A stretch of DNA of 64,000 nt from Candolleomyces eurysporus (GCA_027579435.1 JANBPK010000712.1:108355-172354), one strand, 5' to 3'. Shown: positions 11,388-23,760, counted from the stretch's first letter. A program made the numbers and translations. Notes: generated by a model from the letters alone, not told the origin.

Positions 11388-13045
11388 CTATACAAAGACA
11401 GGAATAATACCTCTCGGCGACAATTCAAGGTCGGCGAGCGAAACAGTGGTCTGAGAACCCTTCTTCATCTGCCTCTCTTTCTCCGGACCCCATCCACCAT
11501 TGATCTTGACACTGGCATGCACTTTCCCGCATCCTGGTACAGGGCATTGCCACTCAAACACGTCTTCGACCTTCGCTTTCTTGTTAGCAGACGCCTTCGT
11601 AGGGCCCCGCTTGCGTTTGCGCGAATTTGGAGATGGTGGGAGTAGATCTGAGTTGCCGTCTTGAGTACCGGATTGCGCTCGTGAGCGCAAGCGAGAGCGG
11701 ATGCTAGTAGTGTCGGCGGGAGGTTCTTCAGTATCTGCTGTGCTCTCCCTTCGGTTTTGAGACGAGGGAGCTTCTCCGTAAGGAATCTCCTCTTTTGCTT
11801 TTGCCTTGCCCTTGCGGTCGACAGCGAGGGCTGGCTGCCCGATCTGGGAAACGCATTTCCCATCAAGTAAGTGCCCGCATCTAAGAGCCCATATCCGTCG
11901 TTGGGATGCTTCAGAGCCAGTAAGACCCGCGTTCAGAACGAGTGGGTCGTAGCAGCGGGCACAGACAAGCGTGGTGCTGATTTTTGTTTCCTCCTCGTGC
12001 TTGCTTTCGTCCTCTTCGTCCACAATAACGATGGGGGCAGACTTTGACGATGGAGGGAAGGAAGGAGCACTCTCAGATGAAGCATCTGGTGCAAAGTCGT
12101 GAGTAAATCCAGGCTCCGCGGGGGCAGGGTGCGTATAGAAGGGCTTGTACTGCTCTTTCTCCTTGAGCGGTGGTCTATTGCGATCGCGGCCGCGCAAGCT
12201 GTCCAAATAGTCTTGGATACCTTCTTCGAACGGTTCCTCTGGTTCTGTCTCAGTACCAGGGACAATGCTGAAGCCCGAGTTGCGATATGCCCGGCGGAGG
12301 CCATCGGTGAGAACGGTGAAAAAGCCCCCCGAGCCAGGAGGGACCCTTCCTGAACGTTCTGCAGCAACACGTGCTCTGTTCCTCGCTATCAACGCGCCCC
12401 CAAACCCTAATGTCGGTATGTGGTGTGAAGGCGGGGCTGGGCGTGTTCCAGGAGCGTTAGTTTGGCCGGCTGGGCGTGAAGATGAGGAAGAAGCTTGCTG
12501 CTGGGAAGATGGCCCTGCGGCAGGTGAGTTTGGTCTGCTGCGACCAAAATCAAAGTCAAAAGAGCGCTCCACAGCGTGCACCGGGGCTGGAGGACCTGTT
12601 CTTCGGCCTGGACGCCCAATCGACGACGTTTGACCTGCAAATTGAGGAGGAACGCGGGGAACAGGAGGTAACATCACGAAGGGAGGATTCTGCCTTGGAG
12701 GTGGGGGTGAAAATATTCTTCGACGTTCTATGATTCGGGTCAGACGAAAGATGCCGGAGGACTGGTAATTCACTTACCACGCCGTCCGGTGGTGCTGGGT
12801 AAGGTCTCATCATCACTATCGTCAATTAACAATATAGTTTCTGGAATTCTGTTCGCTGTACTCGATTCCGGGCGTCTGGAGGTACTGGCAACTGGTTGGG
12901 AGGAACGAGATTCAACAACCTGGACCTCGTCGTCGTCGCTGAGGAGGTCGACGTCGATGACCTCGATCGAAGAGGAGCGCGTGGGGTTGGAGGAGCTGGA
13001 GGAGGTTCCCAGCGATGAGAAAAGGCCTTCGACAGCCGTCGCCAT
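11388..13045 (-). CDS. RING-like zinc-finger protein with several SUMO-interaction motifs
   Basis: Two exons, 13045-12778 and 12727-11388, give 535 aa. Residues 27-39 (I-E-V-I-D-V-D-L-L-S-D-D-D), 71-80 (I-L-L-I-D-D-S-D-D-E) and 321-330 (P-I-V-I-V-D-E-E-D-E) are hydrophobic cores next to acidic runs, the pattern of SUMO-interaction motifs. A split RING-like set of ligands follows: C345-x2-C348, C373-x-H375, D378-x2-C381 and C484-x4-C489. Asp378 stands where a RING usually has Cys. About 100 disordered residues, with a nuclear-type basic stretch (S-R-K-R-K-R-G-P), separate the two halves. Known SUMO-targeted ubiquitin ligases (RNF4, Slx8/Rfp) combine such motifs with a RING. That function is inferred here; the family is not one I can name. 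Confidence 0.72.
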
Positions 13046-14646
13046 CGTTGGTGGTGGTTGTGGTCAATGTCAAGACGGTGAAGGGAGCGATCAATTGTGC
13101 CGGACGGACGACAGGCACGGACCTGGGCACGTGGGACAAACTTGCTGAGCTAAGCTTCCCACGGACATGAACACTGCCGAACTTGGGCATCTACGTTCGT
13201 CGAGGCTGCTCACCCACATATCCATCATACTCTGGAACCATTTATGTAGGTCCCATATCCCGAGAATACTCGTCGCATTATGAAATTATTGATAATTATG
13301 TACAAGAAGGGTCCAGATGGTCTTGAAGCTGTAAATATCTGCTTTCTTTTTGCTTGGCGGGCGACTTTTGGACGTTGGATCGCGGGCGGGGCTATGATCT
13401 GAAATACTCTGACGTTCGAACCGAGGGTACTGTACTTGACTCAGATTATCCTGGCCTCCACCCTTGAAAATCTACGCCGCCCGGTTTTGTTTACGGGGAA
13501 ACAGTGCTCAGTCATCATGCCGATGGTACGACATAACCGCAAGTTCACTGCGCATCGTTCGGAGTTTCTCTCATTTACCAGTGGCTACTCGGCTTACCCT
13601 CTTGAGCTCAGACCTGGCCCCTCCATATATCGTAAGAGGGTGTTTCTTTCCTACATTCCGCCCCGCGGGAGATTAGTGGCGGAGGCTACAGCTTTTCTGG
13701 CTCACCCGGACGCTCGAGCTGCAAACACGGCATCACCACAGTCGGAACCGGCTACTTCCTACAGATCTTCAAATTCATAGCTCGGTAAGATCTAAATTGC
13801 CTCCTTATTTTTATCCAAAGCGCATCTTGTGTGGCAGGATGTACTCCTCAGTAGTATCCCATGGGCCCTTGATTCGGGTCTACGAGCGGCGAAAACACCT
13901 GAAGAGATTCACAAAGGTCAGCCAATACATGCGTTGTATCAACAAAATCCAATACCGACTGAACTTATTCAGAATAGATCTGAAAAATCCGATTCATCGG
14001 CCTCCACAAGTTAGGCCGGGTGATGTGCCACTGGATGGCCTACCCGACTAATGCGTATCTCGGTCTCCTGCGGAATTGCGAGTCGCATCAAGAAATTTCA
14101 ATTCTTTTGGAAAGAATTCTGGCAGCAGTGGACACTTCAGTGTCCGGCAGATTAGCTGTCTTCAGATCTTTACTCGCATCGCGTTGTCGTCATCGCGGCC
14201 AGAGTTTCTTTGAACTGGGACGTAAAAGTCTCAGCTTGAGGTGAGGGAACCCTGCCTTACTTCCGCGAATGGTTGACAGCGAAACTTACAAGATTCTCTC
14301 TAAAAAGTTAATGTGAAGACTTCCTTGACCGATATCAAGTTCGCACGGAGCTCTTTCTCTCTCTATGCACGATTCGTTATAGTTGGCGATAAGTCATATC
14401 AGCCACCCTTTGTCGTGGCGCTCATCAAGTTCAGAGCTATGTCTCAATATTCAAACAAACGCAGTTACGCATTCCACCTCTCAGATTTCTAGCCCTGACC
14501 GTAGGAATCTCGCGAAGACTCTCATCGGGCTAGCCAGGCGAATCAATTGACGGTGGATTAGAAACTTACATCCGCCTTCATATGGGCCGCTTCTTGGCAT
14601 TCTGCGGTGTGCTCGTTGCATTGAAATACTGGGCATGCCTGCGAGG
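13046..14646. other. Gene-poor stretch upstream of the terpene synthase
   Basis: Several plus-strand open frames (about 13436-13780, 13797-14051, 14020-14244) look partly protein-like but share no reading frame and match no family I recognise. They could be remains of a decayed gene. No second biosynthetic gene is visible next to the terpene synthase. Confidence 0.35.
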
Positions 14647-14654
14647 TATATAAA
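14647..14654 (+). promoter_or_regulatory. TATA box of the sesquiterpene synthase gene
   Basis: TATATAAA lies 120 bases upstream of the ATG at 14774, followed by a C/T-rich leader. This spacing suits a fungal core promoter. Confidence 0.55.
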
Positions 14655-14773
14655 CAGCTGTCATTTCTACTCCAGGGCCAAGGCACGCCAGCTCTGCTTC
14701 TCACAGTCAGTTCCTCGATTCTTTTCTCCTCAAGCTTTCTACGACTCTCTCCCCCACCGCCCCAACGCGCCCC

Positions 14774-16060
14774 ATGTCTGGCAGTGATACCCTTCCCGCC
14801 TCTTTCATCCTTCCCGACCTTGTCTCCCACTGCCCATTCCCTCTCCGGCTCAACAGACACTGCTACGATGCAGCTCGGGCTTCTGAGAAGTGGCTGCTCG
14901 GTGGTGCCAACCTGTCTCCGGCTCGAGCAGCGAAGTTTATGGGCTTGAAAGCCGGCGAGCTCACCGCCGCGTGCTATCCAGACGCAGAACCTTTCCAACT
15001 GCGCGTCTGCGACGACTTCATGAACTACCTATTTAACCTAGATGACTGGCTTGACGAGTTCGACCAGCTTACAGACACCTACGGTATGGCCAACTGCTGC
15101 ATCGCGGCCATGGGGGATCCTTTTAATTTTCAAACTGACAAACGGGCTGGCCTGATGACCAAATCGTGAGTCCGTTACTACCCTACGCTGCCTTGACAGC
15201 TAAAAACGCGAGGGCCAGCCACTGACTCAATTAATTCGATAACGTCTTCTGACTGTATACATAAAAACGTCTAGGTTCTTCAGCCGTTTCGTACGGACGG
15301 CAGGGTCTGGGTGCGCAGAACGATTCATCCAGAACATGGATCTGTTCTTCCAGTCCGTCATTTCCCAAACTCGAGACCGCGCTCAGGGCGTGATCCCAGA
15401 TCTGGAGTCGTACATCATCGTCCGAAGGGACAACAGCGGGTGTAAACCTTGTTTTCAATTAACCGAGTTCGCTGCTGGGATTGATTTGCCGGAGGAAGTC
15501 CTTCAGCACCCAATCATCCAGTCGCTAGAAGAAGCCACAAATGACCTTGTGACCTGGTCGAACGTACGTCTCTACCTCTGCCCTTTTTTCTACCTCGGAT
15601 TCTTAATTCTCCCTCTGGTTTCCCCGCTAACTCTGCGCACCGACAGGATTTGTTTTCGTTCAATGTCGAACAGTCGCGTCGTGATACCTTCAATATGGTC
15701 TCGGTGATAATGCACGAGAAGGGGCTTGGCCTTCAAGAAGCCGCCAACTTTATCGGGGACCTCTGCAAGAAGACCATCGACCGATTCGAGGCTGATAAGC
15801 AGCGAGTTCCTTCTTGGGGCCCTGACCTCGACTGGCAAGTAGCGATTTACATCGACGGTCTCCAAAATTGGATAGTCGGTGAGTACCCAGTCCCGGTCTT
15901 TCACCGTGTTGAAACAGGTTGTTCATTTCAAATGACATCTACAGGCTCTCTTCATTGGTCTTTCGACTCGGAGAGGTACTTCGGAAAGCTTGGCCAAGAG
16001 ATCAAACAACATAGAGACGTGAAATTGCTTCCAACTAGACCTAATTTAAACGTTGCCTAG
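14774..16060 (+). CDS. Sesquiterpene synthase (class I terpene cyclase)
   Basis: Class I cyclases ionise farnesyl diphosphate with Mg2+ and fold it into sesquiterpene hydrocarbons. Four exons, 14774-15165, 15275-15563, 15647-15878 and 15945-16060, give 342 aa, normal for agaric enzymes. The Asp-rich motif is N-L-D-D-W-L-D-E-F-D (DDxxD type). The NSE triad spans an intron and reads N-D-L-F-S-F-N-V-E. The C-terminal Arg-Tyr pair is in WSFDSERYFG. No signal peptide is seen, so it is cytosolic. No P450, oxidase, transporter or regulator gene is adjacent, so any tailoring enzymes must lie elsewhere. The product cannot be told from sequence. Confidence 0.92.
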
Positions 16061-17100
16061 GACAACATCTAGATAGATCTATCATCTGCGATACCGCATT
16101 GAATATCTATTTCCCTTCGGCCGAAAAATCTGGCTCGAAACTCTACAACCTTCGACAATTCTGGTGAGTTTTTGTGGGATATGGAATGATTATGCAAGTA
16201 ACTTGTGCTCCTCTCTCCTTGTATGACTTCACGAGATGGCCCACGAGGTCGAGGAACGATTGCATCGCTTGACACCTTGCATATGCTCTGATAATTCAGT
16301 GACTGGTTGAAAGTGAGGGGGAAACGCAGAATGACTATGAACCTGGTGAGTCCAACTACAATACTCCGAGGTAGAGGTGGTTTGAACAACCTACCAGGGT
16401 TTCGAAACGGTTGGGGACATTTCTTGACCATGCGTCTTGGGGCTGCGATGGGGCCAGTGGAGGGTTTTCTTCGACAGCGTCAACGAAGTTCCTAAACTCA
16501 GGGTGGATGATATCTTCACTGGAGGTAAAGGTGATGATTGCCAGCAGGCCTCCGAAGGTCAAACTCTCCTCCGTGAGCCACCTTTGGAAGACGATATCAC
16601 TGTGGCGTCCAAGTCTGCGTGCTCCTTGTGATCCAAGAGCTCAGGGACTCGGATGGCCAGAGCCTTGCATTTTGCTGCCTAAACTCGAGGGGGGGAATTG
16701 AGCTCAAAAATCGTGCCAGCGGCTGTTTGTGCGATTCGATCATACTGGTTAATGTCAAGGGCCCAGGGTGCGATTGAAGCGACAAGCACTTCAGGTAAAT
16801 CAGATGAAACAGACACCAAGCCACGCGTTCAGGGTTTCCACGTGTGGAGGGCTTGTTGAGTGTTTTGTGCTCACTAGCCTTCGACCCATGCCCAGAGTAA
16901 ATGACTCGAGGCGTATACATGAGAAGTTCGTATAGAAGGAAAGAAAGAGAAATCGAAGGCAGATAGCGCCTTTCTCCATTCATTCAATTCTAGAGTGCTA
17001 ACTACACCGTAGTCTTTTCATATTGAAGTAAGAAACAGAGAAACTATTATTTTAGTAAGTTGTTATGTCGAAACATTGACCATCAAAGTACACGACCCAT
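16061..17100. other. No supported gene; possible decayed minus-strand frame
   Basis: On the minus strand from about 16800 down to 16370 a protein-like frame reads LPEVLVASIAPWALDINQYD and later FGGLLAIITFTSSEDIIHPE. An in-frame TGA sits between the parts and I find no clear start. I cannot assign a family. It may be a relic or a gene whose introns I failed to place. Confidence 0.35.
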
Positions 17101-18838
17101 TCAATATTGTCCATCTTCCATTCTCGCGCGTTTTTTGGAACCATCTCCACCCTGACCTCCACCGGCAAACGCAGGATTATAATGCCCGCGCCCCATCCCG
17201 CCACCTGTCAAATCCAGGATCCGATGATTGAGGCCAATTCGAAGATATGAAGACACGGTTCGATTTGTTTTGATTGACGACAGGGTATTTGCGACATGCA
17301 GAGAGCGATGCATCGAGAACACATGGAAAGGAAACAGACAGGTAGTAAGCATATCGTTCCACACAGCTTTAGAGAGTCAGAGAGAGAGGGAGGTGAACAA
17401 AACAAAAAGGAAACGCTGTAATACACGGTGTGACGAGAGAAGGGAGACGCAAATAATGTAATCGAAAAAAGAACACAACACCTGGACCCAAAACCCAAAA
17501 CCAGAAAGAAGAGCGCAGGGAAAATGCAAACGGAGAGGATCAAAAGTTCGTACCCATTCCGCCCATCATTCCGCCTCGACCGCCTCCTCCCATCATACCT
17601 CCGCCTCGAGGTCCTTGGGGGAGCATCCCTCCACGTCCTCCCACAAATCCGCCTCTTCCACCTCCACCCATAAAGTTGCCTCCACCCATAGCTCCCATCC
17701 CTGCCATACCAGCCATGGCAGCCGCCATTCCCATGTTCCCCATGCCCATAGCGGCCATTGGGTTGAGCCCCATACCACCCATGTTGCCCATATTCATCCC
17801 ACCCATCATATTGGGCATCGTGGGTGGCGTTTGGTTACCGCCGCCTACTAAGCCGCCACGGTGGGTCACATGGCCGCCGCGGCCTCCCGTATGTCCCCCG
17901 CGGACGTTTGGTCGTCCTTCTCGTGGAGGGGGTTCTGCATAGAGATATTAGCGCTGTGAACTATAGCACGAGATTCGAATATTGTTCACTTACCCTTGGG
18001 CAATGTACGGAACGGATTCCCTTGAGAAGAGCTTGCGAGTGAGGCCGTTGCTCGACGGCCTTGGAATTCGCTAATAAATTACGAATGAGCTGCAGGGATA
18101 ACGTCATGGAGAGATCCTCCACTCACTTGTTATCAAACCAAGTCTTCAAGGACTGTGCCGCGTCAAGATTATGGCATTCGATATATGCAATGCTATTCCA
18201 AGTCGTCGTCCGAGTCAGCCTTACATTCCACGACGTATCGAAAGATCCAAGCGCATAAACCACTCACCCTTTACTTTTCCCATTCACTTTATGTTCCGAG
18301 AAAGTGATATCACGATGTTCAATCGTAACGCCAACGCTCAAAGCCACTTTACGCAGATCCTCATCCGTCGTCCACTACAACATGTCAACCAACCAAAGAG
18401 AGAGAGACATCGACATGAACAGACGCAGTACAAGAAGGTTCACACGTAAGAAAACATACACAGGAGAGACTAGACAGGAACGACGAACCCATTGCAAATC
18501 ACCGATATATAGACTATCATGGAAGCCACCTCCACCACCGCCGGTTGATGTATCCATCATATTTTGGTTACTGAAATTACTGTTAGCATTCGAAGAGTTG
18601 TTCGTGCTTTGCGGCCGGCTAGCTGGGGGGCCGTTGCGGTGGTGTTGTTCGTAGTCATCTTCCCGTGGTCGCTTGTCGCCCGTAGAAGGCTCAACATTGG
18701 AGGTCATTGTCTCCACCTGTTGGTATCTCTGCCGCTGTCACATAAGAATCAACACGAATAACCAAGATGAAAAAGGCGCAAGGGGCTTACGTCCTCTCCC
18801 TCTCCGTAGAAATCATAATCGTCTTTGGAAGTCTCCAT
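17101..18838 (-). CDS. CPSF6-type RRM protein (cleavage factor I, large-subunit-like)
   Basis: A single RRM begins [10 protein letters not shown] and continues across an intron as W-T-T-D-E-D-L-R. That start, together with K-S-K-G-I-A-Y-I-E-C, is typical of the CPSF6/CPSF7 RRM that binds CPSF5 in 3'-end processing. The first exon (18838-18791) encodes [16 protein letters not shown]. The second (18734-18489) is acidic and Ser/Asn-rich. After the RRM comes a long Gly/Met-rich low-complexity part. The last intron (17205-17553, 349 bp) is far longer than its neighbours. If spliced, the protein ends with G-H-Y-N-P-A-F and [11 protein letters not shown], stopping at 17101. If retained, it ends G-T-N-F at 17540. 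I favour the spliced form, because its basic end resembles other fungal members. Confidence 0.8.
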
Positions 18839-19573
18839 TGTTGGGGATACTCGCATTCAAGGGGATTGAACCAATTGTGTGATACTGGGTCGTTTGAAGA
18901 GCTTGATGTGTCCAACAGGTCGTACGGGCCAATAATGGAGACTCAATCTGCAACAATGCGTATCACTGACGCTTCAAGGGCAGAGGCTGATACCTCCTGC
19001 TGTTGCACTTGTTCTGGAAGAGAGAGGGAGTGAAGAGAGAAGTTGGAGTTGTCGGTGAACAAGCGACCAATGTTTGAGTATATCAACGACAAAAAANTGA
19101 CGACGATAGTAAATGACAGGCCAATCAACGCCAAAAGTGGTCGACGTCGAAGTTACAAGGTGCAAACGCAAGTTCTGTCCTTTTTTGCTGCCCTTCAGGC
19201 AACCACAGACAGAGGACAGGCAGCGACGCGCGTATACAGATGCAGGGGCGGCTAGGATAACAGCAATTGTAGCTTAAAGAGAACAAGGATTGAATGAGGC
19301 TCTTACATGATGGTAATACAACAAATACAAAATCGTTACAGGCGTTTACAAAATCCTTGTTCCCTGTGCGAGCCGATGACGAAGAGAAGAAGAAAAAGAT
19401 GGGAGGAGGCGAGAGGGGAAGATGGTGGTTCGTGGTCAAGTCGCGTCGAAAACAAAATTTGTAATTTGGCTCGAGGGTCAATTTGTATTTGTTTGTTCCA
19501 TTCATTAGCTCGAGCATTGCCTCGAGCATTCCTCCTCAACGTGCTACCGAATAGGACTAGTTCAAACATGTGT
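18839..19573. other. Upstream region of the RRM gene
   Basis: This lies between two minus-strand genes and holds the promoter and leader of the RRM gene. An N at 19097 follows an A-run. Open frames here lack any domain. Confidence 0.4.
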
Positions 19574-21969
19574 TTAATTGTTTAGAATAGCCTGTACAAT
19601 ATGCTCCTGTTGGACAAGCCACGCCCCGAAGGCCGGCGACTTCAACCACCGCTCATAAAACTCCGTCCTCTTGCTCGTCGACTTGAACGGCAACGTGCTC
19701 CCATTCTTCTTCAACGATTCCAGAAAATGCGCAGTATTAAAAGGCTTCAAGCGCAACGTATTAGACGTCGGGTTACCCCTTTCACGAGCGCTTTTGACCT
19801 CGGCGGGGTTGGGTATCAATGTATTCAGGTATCTTGCTAGTGGTGTGATAAACTGTGTTGTTCGTGAGCAAAAGTGTCTTCGTAAATCTAGTGAGGCGTC
19901 GATTTCTATGACCCTCTCAAGTCAGGAGCTGGTAGAGAGGGAATAAGACCATGAACACGTACTCGTGCGATCGTTCCCGCGGCACGCCGTCTCCAGCTGC
20001 TTCAGCAGCACACGGTCTTTTGAAATGTACCTTCTATGAGTCTTCGTTCGCCAACCCGGAGCAGGCCCAGCACTCATCCCAAGCGAGGGGCTAGCACTGC
20101 CTGACTGCGGCCTAGAGAAACATGGGTTGAGGAAAATGAATGAAAAACCATTTGACAGAAACGTACACGACTCGTTTTCCCAAGCTCAGAACATGAGGCC
20201 AGTGATTACACGATTTCTCAAAAAAANGGGTTGGTCACTCCCATCAGGAGCCCAGGCTTGGGTGGAAGTTTATTGATGAGGGCGCCATGATCGCCATCCT
20301 GCATGGTGAAATATGGCCTGAAGTCTCCAGCCATAGGGATCTATTGTACCTGAGTTCAGATCGCGGGTTCGCTTCACTATCGGAATGAACTTACAGGACG
20401 GATGAGATCTCTGAGCCACCAGATCGCTTGGCTCGTTTGAGCCGGTGACGATCCGAAGACGAGTATTGGCTCGCACAGTATCAAGCACTCCCATATCGAC
20501 CAGAGGTTAGCCATACATGCCTCAAACAGCAATAGCGGTGGTGGATGAAATGGTGTAGCAGTGGCCAGGATCTATAAAAGTCAGTCAGTGTCGTAATCAA
20601 GGACTGCGGAAATGCTAATAAAGTTGAGAGGTCATAATTTAACGTATCCTCGTCATCAGGCCCATAACGTATATGTGCCATACCGAAGGAACAATTGTAT
20701 AGAAAGGTAATCATCCCAGAAGGAGGGTAAAAGCAAATAAAGAGACGCACATGAGAACGAGGGTCATATTTCTCATTGAACGATGAGGTCTCAGCCAGTT
20801 GCTGAGCATCAACGGAATGAGGTATTTCAACATGCAAAACCGTCCCAAGAAAGCCAAGCTCCAAGGTCATTCCAGGCGTCGGGTCCGGCCTGTCCTTTGC
20901 AAATCGTTGATCAACAAGAGAAAAGATGATATAAATGAAAGAACACACCAACCGGAGAAATTATGACACGCACTTTCAAGCATAGGCAGTCCGTGTGATT
21001 GGAATAGGGGACCAAGGACGGAAGTCAAAGACGAGAACAGTGCAGGATATTGATGTTGCGTCAGAATCACGACAGAACTCTGGCACGATCAGTCAGCGCA
21101 AAGGAAACGGGGAGTAGACTAGGTAGCCTCACTTGTTGATACCCGCGCTTGGACGTAGGATCTCTCCGCTGCGTGAAGTGCGAGAAGCCATAAATGAATC
21201 CGTCCAGAGTCGTCAGGTTATCAGAAGAACTCTGGTCCTTCCGAATGCGAATAGAGTGCACTTGGGAGCCTTGGTCGAATTGAAGAGAGTCAGGAAAAGC
21301 TGAGAATGCACTTTCAGAGGTTGAGTATTAGTTCAGCTCTAACGAGAGGCAAATTCCCTCACATGTTTTCCTCTTCGACCGGACTGAATGCAATTGGAGG
21401 ATAAGTTCCGGCAAGCATAGGACCATCGTCCAAGTCAAATTCCACTGCAGGGTTGTTAAGTCGTGAAGTCCAAACACGAGCTGAGGTATGATGAACTTAC
21501 CAACAGCAATGCCAATAATCCATCGTCGTAGTTTCAGCACGATATCCTCATCCAGTTCGAGTTGCTTTCCACTGGCTTGCTTTGCCTTCCGTCTCTCATG
21601 CAAGCTATTCCTCGTCGGACCTGTATTCGAGCGTGCAAGCTGCAGAGCAGGGCGTACATGTTGCTGGTTATGGAGCGAGATCGCTGACGGTGAATGGCCA
21701 TATTGTTGATGTTGATTGGAGCTGGGTAGTGATACCCTACTGAGAGATTTACTGGAAGGAAACGCGTTGAAGGAGTCGAAATATCTGGGTGTTGCTATCG
21801 ATGGGCCGCCTAAAGCTGTGACAGAGCCATTTCTGCTGGCAAGCGTCACCGAACTTGCTGTCGACGAGGCAGACCCCAATGGTATCGACATGTAAGGGCT
21901 TGACGCTGTGCCAATGTCTTCCTCCAAGTAATCATCTTCGAGCTGTAGGTCTGGTCTGCGGTTGGGCAT
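19574..21969 (-). CDS. DENND6-like DENN-domain protein (FAM116 family)
   Basis: DENND6 proteins are Rab guanine-nucleotide exchange factors in the endocytic recycling pathway. Spliced pieces follow the family order: DLDDGPMLAGTYPP near the N-terminus, SFPDSLQFDQ, GYQQ followed by SSVVILTQHQYPALFSSL, ACHNFSGW, TPGMTLELGFLGTVLHVEIP, LLLFEACMANLWSIWECLIL, GVTNPFFEKSCNHWPHVLSL, and a C-terminus WLKSPAFGAWLVQQEHIVQA. A disordered Ser-rich head of about 150 residues precedes the domain. I chose the ATG at 21969 (M-P-N-R-R-P-D); another in-frame ATG lies at 22161. The N at 20227 falls in the third base of a proline codon, so it does not change the protein. More than ten short introns are present. 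Confidence 0.85.
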
Positions 21970-22736
21970 AACAAGCAATGCGGGGCTCGTTGAGATGTGT
22001 AACGACTGAACCTCCCTGAATCTAGGCAGGTTAAAATTCAGGCTAGACCGCCCACTGAGATGGTTCAAAGCTAGCAGAACTATCCAAGCGCCCAATGAGT
22101 GGTGGTGGAGAGGAATAGCAACGAGGAGCGTCTGGGGAAATGATGGGAGAGATTTCTGCATCCGTCATTGCCTGATTGGCACTTGGCCCCGTGGACGCTT
22201 TGACAGCTGTTGATCCCACGCGAGTCCCACGCGACTTTCATCCTTTCAATGACGTCCTCGACAGACAGAACATGACTTCAAGCAGATTGCAAATCGATCA
22301 TATGAAAGGGCTTTAGCTTCGCATTTCACTCCTTTATTCTGACATTCAAAAATTAAGTAGCAATTTCCTCGCCAGCCAAGTCCACCTCAAGTTGTGCGAG
22401 TCAATCACCATTGTCCTCGGGACGGCCCTGCATGCCTTTACAACGCCTCTAGCATTCGCACAATGTCTAACGACACGATACGCCTCACTCGATTGGCATC
22501 GGCCATTTCTTTGTTCGATGTGCACCGTGGCGAACGCTAGGTCGGTCAATGCACGCAGCCACACCTGCTCTTCCGACCATTGGAGCCACGGGTTTCGATG
22601 GCTTGGGCCAGAGGACTGATAGCCTCCACATTTTCCAACGTAGTCCCAATTGCTTTGGATGCCAAAGGTATAAATATGACCCTTGCCTCGTGCTACAGGA
22701 GCCTCTCCAACAACTTTTTCCGTCCCGCTGTTCGCC
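21970..22736. other. Divergent intergenic region
   Basis: The DENND6-like gene and the following unknown gene diverge from here. Minus-strand open frames around 22346-22873 are shadows of the plus-strand gene or its leader. No repeat or RNA gene is seen. Confidence 0.4.
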
Positions 22737-23760
22737 ATGTTGCCACCTTCGTCTCCAAAACCTCGAAGCATCAAGAGCGTCAAGAAGGGAAAGAGGGTGA
22801 CCCCCGCAGATATTAGCTTGCCTATTTTCTTGGATCCGCCACCACGCACTTCGACGTCGTCGAGTCGGAGCATAGTATGTTGATTCCCTTTCCGTTATCC
22901 TTATGCTAACTAATTCCCTCGGATAGTATACCAACAGCAGCGAGTCGAATTTCAGCTTCGTCTCTAAGCATGAAAGCACACCTGCGTCGTCTATGTTCGA
23001 GGAGAGCTTTATAGATCTAGACGACGACTGTGCTCCCTCTTTCCCCGTTTCTGGCCCTCCCAGCAGAACGCCCTCCTTCAAGAACCGACTGTGGCCACGG
23101 TCCGTCGGAAGGTACGTGTCTGCCCGTCAGCTCGGTTTCCGATGCAATGCTGACCATCTCTGCAGGAAGGGCGATACTCCCGACTCCCCATCCAGGAGTG
23201 ACCATCTCGTGCGCCAAGACACTAAGCCACAGCCCCGCGTCTTGAAGAAGCCCCAACCACTCAAGTCTAGCAGCGACTTGAAAAAGAAGAAAGATGTCAA
23301 GGAACCGAAGAATGAGCGTCCCCCCGAACTTTCGCTTTCAGACCTCGGAAAAGTCAACGCCTACTTCGCCGAAATCCCTCCCGAATACGTGATTCGCCAC
23401 GACCAGCTTCAGAGTGCCAAAGCCGCGATGTTTAGGTCCGACAAAGATCCTCAGGCTGAGCCGAAGCTGACTCCTCCAACTTTGGGGGATGAGAACAAAG
23501 TCGACTCAGGCGGCTTCTACTTCACTCCGGACACTGCTGACTGGGATGAGGACGATTTGTCTCTCCCAGTGGCACTCCAAGAGAATTTTCCTGAAAGCCC
23601 CGGTGCTCCTGCCACCAGGGGACTGTATAGTGTGGATGACCCTGGGTCTGTCGGTTCGCTGGCTTCGTTGTCGGCGTATTGGGAGAACCGGGATCGTGCC
23701 AAGAAGCGGACTGGGGGATATGATGAACTTGACATCGTCATTCCACGCCGTCCGTTCTGA
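22737..23760 (+). CDS. Hypothetical basic/Ser-rich protein
   Basis: Family not recognised. The ATG starts MLPPSSPKPRSIKSVKKGKR, then D-I-S-L-P-I-F-L-D. An intron after S-I (22876-22926) and another near 23112-23164 keep the frame. The rest is mostly disordered: a Lys-rich middle (L-K-K-K-K-D-V-K), a short ordered-looking part (LSLSDLGKVNAYFAEIPPEY then V-I-R-H-D-Q-L), an acidic part and the end D-I-V-I-P-R-R-P-F. It diverges from the DENND6-like gene. The consistent splicing and host codon use support a real gene; function is unknown. Confidence 0.65.

Noticed and set aside
22346..22873. Minus-strand gene of about 175 aa.
   Set aside because: It overlaps the better supported plus-strand gene and has no domain or splice support.
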